From positions 1 to 13,045 of the forward strand of contig JAUUYI010000023.1 in the NCBI GenBank assembly GCA_030590525.1: a stretch of DNA of 13,045 bases. Reading direction: 5' to 3'. The position numbers and the translations under genes were made by a program. The notes beneath the pieces were generated by a model that was not told the DNA's origin, did not search any database, and worked only from the letters and a program-made list of their open reading frames with translations. Positions 7,669 to 13,045 of this stretch are shown in pieces. Each line of letters starts with the position of its first letter. Within the stretch, counting starts at the first letter, position 1. This DNA is from Sedimenticola sp. GTDB lineage: Bacteria; Pseudomonadota; Gammaproteobacteria; Chromatiales; Chromatiaceae.

Positions 7669-9123
7669 CTAGCGGGGCAGTTCGGTCACCCCCATCAGGT
7701 ACTCATCCACTGCCCGGGCGCACTGCCGCCCCTCGCGAATCGCCCATACCACCAGGGACTGACCCCGACGCATATCGCCAGCGGTGAAAACGCCTTCGAT
7801 GGAGCTCTTGTAGGCGGATTCCCCCTCGGTCGTCCCCTGTACATTGCCGCGCCCATCCAGTGCTACGCCGAGCGCCTCGATCATTCCCTCGTGGACCGGG
7901 TGCAGAAAACCCATAGCCAGAGTCACCAGATCCGCCTTGAGTTCGAATTCGGAGCCTTCTGTTTCCGACATCGCCCAGTTACCCTGGTCGTCCTTTGCCC
8001 ACTCCACCCTTGCGCAGCGGACTCCGCTCAGGTTGCCCTTGCCGTCGTCCAGGAAGGCCTTGGTAACGACGCACCACAACCGTTCACAACCCTCCTCCTG
8101 GGAGCTGGAGGTACGCAGCCGATTTGGCCAATAGGGCCATGTGGTCAGCTTTTTCTCCTTTTCTGGCGGCTTGGGCAGGATCTCCAGCTGGGTGACCGAG
8201 ACTGCCCCGTGGCGGCTGGAGGTCCCGATGCAGTCGGAGCCGGTGTCGCCACCACCGATCACCACGACCCGTTTGCCTGCGGCGGAGATGAACGCCTCGT
8301 CTGGAACCTGATCACCCTGCACCCGGTGGCTGTTGCTGCGCAGAAAATCCATGGCGAAGTGGACTCCGTTCAGCTCGCGCCCGGTTACCGACAGATCTCG
8401 GGGCTGCTCTGAGCCCCCCGACAGAACCACCGCATCAAACTCATCCATCAGCCGTTTCACCGGCACGTCCACCCCGACATGGGTATTGGCATGAAACACC
8501 ACACCCTCGGTCTTCATCTGGGCCATGCGCCGGTCTATCACCTTTTTATTCAGCTTGAAATCGGGAATCCCATAGCGCAGCAACCCACCAATCCGGTTCT
8601 GTTTTTCATATACGGCAACTGAATGTCCCACCCGGGCCAGTTGCTGAGCGCAGGCCATGCCGGCCGGGCCCGAGCCGACCACAGCCACCCTTTTACCGGT
8701 CCTGTGAGGTGGGATCCGGGGCTGTATCCAGCCCTCCTCCCACGCCCGCTCGACGATACTGTACTCAATGGTCTTGATGGTAACCGGGGCATCATCCAGG
8801 TTCAGGGTACAGGAGGCCTCACAGGGGGCCGGACAGATGCGCCCGGTGAATTCCGGGAAGTTGTTGGTGGAGTGCAGCAGATCGATGGCAGCGCGCCACT
8901 CCCCGCGGTAGACCATATCGTTCCAGTCTGGAATCAGGTTGTCCACGGGGCAGCCGCTATGGCAGAACGGGATGCCGCAATCCATGCAGCGAGCACCCTG
9001 TCTGCCCAGTTCGTCAGCACTCAGCGGGATGACGAACTCGTCGAAATGGGTTACCCGGTCAGCGGCTGGCGCATAACGCAGGTCCTTGCGCGAAAATTCC
9101 AGAAAACCGGTTGGCTTACCCAT
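7669..9123 (-). CDS. gltD: Glutamate synthase (NADPH) small (beta) subunit GltD
   Basis: GltD takes electrons from NADPH through FAD and passes them via iron-sulphur clusters to GltB, which makes glutamate from 2-oxoglutarate and glutamine. The 484-residue protein is slightly longer than E. coli GltD. Two cysteine groups near the N-terminus (46, 49, 54, 58 and 97, 101, 105) match the 4Fe-4S region. The FAD-binding GSGPAG is at 150-155, the NADPH-binding GGGDTG at 290-295, and a C-terminal FAD contact is seen in [22 protein letters not shown] 9123 gives the standard [10 protein letters not shown] start with AGGGGG just upstream; an upstream in-frame start would add seven residues. It overlaps the end of gltB by 8 nt, consistent with translational coupling of the two subunits. 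This protein family also includes stand-alone homologues, but the gltB neighbour settles the assignment. Confidence 0.97.
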   Translation of the reverse strand: MGKPTGFLEFSRKDLRYAPAADRVTHFDEFVIPLSADELGRQGARCMDCGIPFCHSGCPVDNLIPDWNDMVYRGEWRAAIDLLHSTNNFPEFTGRICPAPCEASCTLNLDDAPVTIKTIEYSIVERAWEEGWIQPRIPPHRTGKRVAVVGSGPAGMACAQQLARVGHSVAVYEKQNRIGGLLRYGIPDFKLNKKVIDRRMAQMKTEGVVFHANTHVGVDVPVKRLMDEFDAVVLSGGSEQPRDLSVTGRELNGVHFAMDFLRSNSHRVQGDQVPDEAFISAAGKRVVVIGGGDTGSDCIGTSSRHGAVSVTQLEILPKPPEKEKKLTTWPYWPNRLRTSSSQEEGCERLWCVVTKAFLDDGKGNLSGVRCARVEWAKDDQGNWAMSETEGSEFELKADLVTLAMGFLHPVHEGMIEALGVALDGRGNVQGTTEGESAYKSSIEGVFTAGDMRRGQSLVVWAIREGRQCARAVDEYLMGVTELPR

Positions 9124-12100
9124 TACTAACCCCCTTGCAGACACCAGCCCCGCACTGCTGCTGCGTCTGCATCTCCTGCAGAGCGCGGCGGTAGTCGACC
9201 GGCATAACTTTCACGAACTTCGGCAGATAGCTGGTCCAGTCATCCAGAATGCCCTGGGCTACGGTGCTGCCTGTGTAGTGCAGATGACGCTCGAGCAACT
9301 GCCGCAGCCGGAGCGCGTCGAAGCGGGTCATGTCATGGCTTAGATCCACCCGGCCATGGGTCTCCAGATCACCACCCTGGTGATCCAGGGCCTCCAGCGC
9401 ATCGTCCTCTTCCTGGATTGGCTCCAGCTCCACCATGGAGAGGTTGCAGTGCTGAGCAAAATTTCCTTCCTGATCCAGCACGTAGGCTACGCCGCCGGAC
9501 ATGCCGGCAGCGAAGTTGCGGCCAGTGGAGCCGAGACAGACTACCACACCACCGGTCATATACTCACAACCGTGGTCGCCCACTCCCTCGATCACTGCTG
9601 TGGCACCGGAGTTGCGTACACAAAAACGCTCACCGGCGACACCCCGGAAATAGCATTCACCGCTGATGGCCCCATAGAGCACCGTGTTGCCGACAATAAT
9701 ATTCTCCTCGGCTTTACCGATGCCCGACTCCTCCGGAGGGTAGATCACCAGCCGTCCACCGGATAGCCCCTTGCCTACATAATCGTTGCCTTCACCTGCC
9801 AGCTCGATGGTGACGCCATGGGCCAGCCAGGCACCCAGGGACTGGCCAGCACTCCCCTGCGCCTTGATGTAGATGGTGTCATCGGGGAGTCCCCCCAAAC
9901 CGTAACGCTCCGCTACCCGACCAGAGAGCATGGCGCCAAAGGTACGATTGTAGTTGTGTATGCGAGTCTCGATTCGAACTGGCTCACCTCGCTCCAGAGC
10001 GGGTTGCGCCTGCTCTATCAACTGGTGATCGAAGGCCTTTTCCAGGGCATGGTCCTGCTGTTCCGTATTGTGGGTGGCGACACCCTTACCTGCCTCCGGC
10101 TTGCTTAGAATGCGGCTGAAATCCAGCCCTTTGGCCTTCCAATGGTCGATGGCCCGGCGCATGTCCAGCCGATCGGCCTGGCCGATCATCTCGTCTATCG
10201 TCCGAAAGCCCAGCTTCGCCATCAAGTGGCGAACCTCTTCGGCCACGAAGAAGAAATAGTTGACCACGTGCTCAGGTTTGCCGACGAAGCGCTTACGCAG
10301 TTCCGGATCCTGGGTTGCCACACCCACCGGGCAGGTGTTGAGGTGACACTTACGCATCATGATGCACCCTTCGGCAATCAGCGGGGCGGTAGCAAATCCA
10401 AACTCGTCCGCCCCCAGCAGAGCGCCCACCACCACATCTCTTCCGGTACGGAGGCCACCGTCGACCTGCACCGCGATGCGACCACGCAGCTGGTTGAGAA
10501 CCAGGGTCTGGTGGGTCTCGGCCAGGCCAATCTCCCAGGGGGAGCCCGCATGCTTGATGGAGGTGAGCGGGCTGGCGCCGGTGCCGCCATCGTAGCCGGA
10601 AATGGTGACGTGGTCGGCATGGGCCTTGGATACGCCAGCTGCCACGGTCCCGACCCCTACTTCCGAGACCAGCTTGACCGAGATCCGTGCCTGTGGATTG
10701 ACGTTCTTCAGGTCATGGATCAATTGGGCCAGATCCTCGATCGAGTAAATATCGTGGTGGGGGGGAGGGGAGATCAGTCCGACACCGGGGGTAGAGTGGC
10801 GCACCCGGGCGATCTGAGCGTTTACCTTATGCCCCGGCAATTGACCACCCTCTCCGGGCTTGGCGCCTTGCGCCATCTTGATCTGGATGTCGTCGGCGTT
10901 GACCAGGTACTCCACAGTGACACCAAAACGCCCGGAGGCCACCTGTTTGATGGCTGAGCGCTTGGGGTTCATGGAGCCATCCGGCAGCGGCTGGAACCGT
11001 TCTGGCTCCTCGCCACCCTCACCCGTATTGGACTTGCCGCCAATCCGGTTCATTGCCTCTGCCAGGGTGGAGTGGGCCTCGTAGGAGATGGAACCAAAGG
11101 ACATGGCTCCAGTGGCAAAGCGCTTGACGATCTCCTTTGCCGGCTCCACCTCGTCCAGGGGTACCGGCTCTCCCCAGTTGAAAGTGAACAGGCCACGGAA
11201 GGTGAGCAGCACCTCCTGTTGCTCGTTGATCTGCCGGGCGAACGCTTTGTAAGTGCTCCAGTCATTGCGGCGGGTGGCATGCTGTAGTTTGGCGATGGTA
11301 TCCGGTGACCAGGCATGGTCCTCCCCTCGCAGCCTGAACGCATAGTCTCCACCCACGTCGAGATGGTGGCAGTAAACCGGATTGTTGCCATAGGCCTTGC
11401 CGTGCAGGTGCACCGCCTCCTGGGCAATCTGCTCCAGGTTCGCACCCTCGACAGCAGTGACCGTACCGGTGAAATATTTTTCAAGGAACTGGCTGGAAAG
11501 GCCAACGGCATCGAAGATCTGGGCCCCGCAGTAGGATTGATAGGTCGATATCCCCATCTTGGACATCACCTTCTTCAAACCCTTACCCACTGCCTTGATA
11601 TAGCGGTGCTGGGCCTCTTTGAAGGTCAGCTTCTCCGGTAGCTTTGGCAGCATCGAATGAATGGTGTCGAACGCCAGGTAGGGATTGATCGCTTCCGCGC
11701 CGTAACCGGCCAGGGTGGCAAAATGATGGATCTCCAGTGCTGCACCAGTTTCCACCACCAGGCCGGAACCGGTACGCAGCCCCTTGCGGATCAGATGGTG
11801 ATGTACGGCCGAGGTGGCCAGCAGCGCCGGGATGGCCAGGAAGTCCGCATCCATGCCACGGTCGGAAAGGACCAGGATGTTGTAGCCCTGCTGCACCGCC
11901 GACTCTGCCTGGACGCAGAGCGCATCCAGTGCGGCCTGCATGCCGGTTGCCCCCTGCTCCACCGGATAGCAGATGCCCAGGGTGCGGGTACGAAAGGCAT
12001 CGCCGATGTAGTCATCGATATAACGGATGCGCTCCAGATCGGTATTGGTCAGCAGCGGCTGCTGCACCCCCAGGCGCATGTTGCTGCCCCCATCCGCCAG

Positions 12101-13045
12101 CCCCAGCAGATTTGGGCGGGGGCCGATCAGAGAGACCAGAGACATGACGATCTCTTCCCGGATCGGGTCGATCGGTGGATTGGTTACCTGGGCAAAATTC
12201 TGTTTGAAGTAGGTGGAGAGGTGCTTGGCGCGTAACGACAGCACCGACGGCGGGTTGTCCGCACCCATGGAACCGGTGCCTTCCTGTCCAGTCACCACCA
12301 TCGGCGTGAGCAGAAACTTCAGATCCTCCTGGGTATAGCCGAACGCCTGCTGGCTGTTCAGCAGGGTCGCCGGGTCCGGCGACATGGCGCCCACTGCCTC
12401 TGGCAGGTCCCCCAGGCTGATCTGGGTCTCGTCCAGCCAGGCCTGATAAGGTCGGGCGGAGGCGAGCTGCGCCTTGATCTCCGCATCATCGATGATGCGA
12501 CCCTGCTCCATGTCGATCAGGAACATCTTGCCCGGCTGCAGTCGCCACTTCTTGACAATCTTCTGTTCCGGGATATCCAGCACGCCCATCTCGGAGGCCA
12601 TCACCACCATGTCGTCATCGGTGATCAGGTAACGGGCCGGACGCAGCCCGTTGCGGTCGAGGGTGGCGCCGATCTGCCGTCCGTCGGTGAAAGCCACCGC
12701 GGCAGGACCGTCCCATGGCTCCATCAGCGCCGCATGATACTCGTAAAAGGCACGTCGCTCCCGGTCCATTAACGGGTTGCCGGACCAGGCCTCGGGAATC
12801 AGCATCATCATGGCGTGGGCCAGCGAATACCCCCCCTGCACCAGCAGTTCCAGTGCGTTGTCGAAGCAGGCCGAATCGGATTGTCCCTCTGGGATCAGAG
12901 GCCACACCTTCTCCAGGTCGGCCTCAAGAATATCCGAGGCCATCGTGTGCCTGCGTGCGGCCATCCAGTTGAGGTTTCCGCGCAGGGTGTTGATCTCACC
13001 GTTATGGGCGATCATCCGGAATGGTTGTGCCAGATCCCAGGTGGG
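9116..13045 (-). CDS. gltB: Glutamate synthase large (alpha) subunit GltB, 5' end outside window
   Basis: GltB hydrolyses glutamine, channels the ammonia to 2-oxoglutarate at an FMN site, and yields two glutamates with electrons from GltD. The frame is open to the right edge ([10 protein letters not shown] precedes [14 protein letters not shown]), so the ATG at 13015 is not the start. 1309 residues are visible. By alignment from memory with the Azospirillum protein about 200 residues are missing, including the catalytic N-terminal cysteine. The glutaminase domain continues to about residue 220, and the central domain follows. The FMN-domain motif [11 protein letters not shown] is near 669-679. 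The 3Fe-4S cysteines follow the C-x5-C-x4-C spacing at 894, 900 and 905 ([12 protein letters not shown]). The C-terminal glycine-rich beta-helix includes [11 protein letters not shown] and [14 protein letters not shown]. No frameshift is seen. gltD follows with an 8-nt overlap. Confidence 0.98.
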   Translation of the reverse strand, partial: PTWDLAQPFRMIAHNGEINTLRGNLNWMAARRHTMASDILEADLEKVWPLIPEGQSDSACFDNALELLVQGGYSLAHAMMMLIPEAWSGNPLMDRERRAFYEYHAALMEPWDGPAAVAFTDGRQIGATLDRNGLRPARYLITDDDMVVMASEMGVLDIPEQKIVKKWRLQPGKMFLIDMEQGRIIDDAEIKAQLASARPYQAWLDETQISLGDLPEAVGAMSPDPATLLNSQQAFGYTQEDLKFLLTPMVVTGQEGTGSMGADNPPSVLSLRAKHLSTYFKQNFAQVTNPPIDPIREEIVMSLVSLIGPRPNLLGLADGGSNMRLGVQQPLLTNTDLERIRYIDDYIGDAFRTRTLGICYPVEQGATGMQAALDALCVQAESAVQQGYNILVLSDRGMDADFLAIPALLATSAVHHHLIRKGLRTGSGLVVETGAALEIHHFATLAGYGAEAINPYLAFDTIHSMLPKLPEKLTFKEAQHRYIKAVGKGLKKVMSKMGISTYQSYCGAQIFDAVGLSSQFLEKYFTGTVTAVEGANLEQIAQEAVHLHGKAYGNNPVYCHHLDVGGDYAFRLRGEDHAWSPDTIAKLQHATRRNDWSTYKAFARQINEQQEVLLTFRGLFTFNWGEPVPLDEVEPAKEIVKRFATGAMSFGSISYEAHSTLAEAMNRIGGKSNTGEGGEEPERFQPLPDGSMNPKRSAIKQVASGRFGVTVEYLVNADDIQIKMAQGAKPGEGGQLPGHKVNAQIARVRHSTPGVGLISPPPHHDIYSIEDLAQLIHDLKNVNPQARISVKLVSEVGVGTVAAGVSKAHADHVTISGYDGGTGASPLTSIKHAGSPWEIGLAETHQTLVLNQLRGRIAVQVDGGLRTGRDVVVGALLGADEFGFATAPLIAEGCIMMRKCHLNTCPVGVATQDPELRKRFVGKPEHVVNYFFFVAEEVRHLMAKLGFRTIDEMIGQADRLDMRRAIDHWKAKGLDFSRILSKPEAGKGVATHNTEQQDHALEKAFDHQLIEQAQPALERGEPVRIETRIHNYNRTFGAMLSGRVAERYGLGGLPDDTIYIKAQGSAGQSLGAWLAHGVTIELAGEGNDYVGKGLSGGRLVIYPPEESGIGKAEENIIVGNTVLYGAISGECYFRGVAGERFCVRNSGATAVIEGVGDHGCEYMTGGVVVCLGSTGRNFAAGMSGGVAYVLDQEGNFAQHCNLSMVELEPIQEEDDALEALDHQGGDLETHGRVDLSHDMTRFDALRLRQLLERHLHYTGSTVAQGILDDWTSYLPKFVKVMPVDYRRALQEMQTQQQCGAGVCKGVSNG

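Noticed and set aside
7588..8412. 274-codon plus-strand open frame opposite gltD
   Set aside because: It lies antisense to gltD and begins within the REP pair; its translation shows no recognisable domain.
10142..10957. 271-codon plus-strand open frame opposite gltB
   Set aside because: It mirrors the conserved FMN and iron-sulphur region of gltB in the complementary frame; high GC content explains its length.
1..13045. CRISPR array, tRNA, rRNA, prophage or insertion sequence
   Set aside because: No regularly spaced repeats, no cloverleaf or rRNA-like sequence, and no transposase, integrase or phage proteins were seen; nearly all DNA is accounted for by core genes.

Overview
This window is a chromosomal housekeeping region of a GC-rich gammaproteobacterium. 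The best clue is the order pilQ-aroK-aroB-damX-type gene, with gltB, gltD and hemE next to it. From memory, Pseudomonas aeruginosa carries the same set (pilQ, aroK, aroB, an AAA/SPOR gene, gltB, gltD, hemE). I cannot name the genus. A free-living or symbiotic gammaproteobacterium outside the enterics fits best.

Left arm, plus strand (1-5005). The 3' part of the type IV pilus secretin gene pilQ enters from the left edge and is followed by a terminator-like hairpin. A 420-bp spacer follows. It holds a structured repeat-like element of about 172 bp with terminal inverted repeats and three internal hairpins, and then a plausible sigma-70 promoter for aroK. aroK and aroB give two shikimate-pathway enzymes. 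A gene overlapping aroB encodes a DamX-type protein: an AAA ATPase, a membrane segment, a proline-rich linker and a SPOR domain. All three are close or overlapping and read as one operon.

Right arm, minus strand (5047-13045). In transcription order it holds gltB (5' end beyond the window), gltD (8-nt overlap), a 219-nt gap carrying a two-copy inverted REP-like sequence, hemE, a beta-hydroxyacid dehydrogenase gene 10 nt after hemE, and a small lipoprotein gene with an ATGA overlap. GltB and GltD form NADPH-dependent glutamate synthase. HemE makes coproporphyrinogen III for haem.

The two arms converge at about 5006-5046. In the order I recall from Pseudomonas all these genes point the same way, so this genome has a rearranged gltBD-hemE block. 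The two genes downstream of hemE are not part of that recalled order.

I found no new defence, mobile or biosynthetic system here. The most interesting items are the two intergenic structured repeats, the reversed gltBD-hemE block, and the uncharacterised dehydrogenase-lipoprotein pair.
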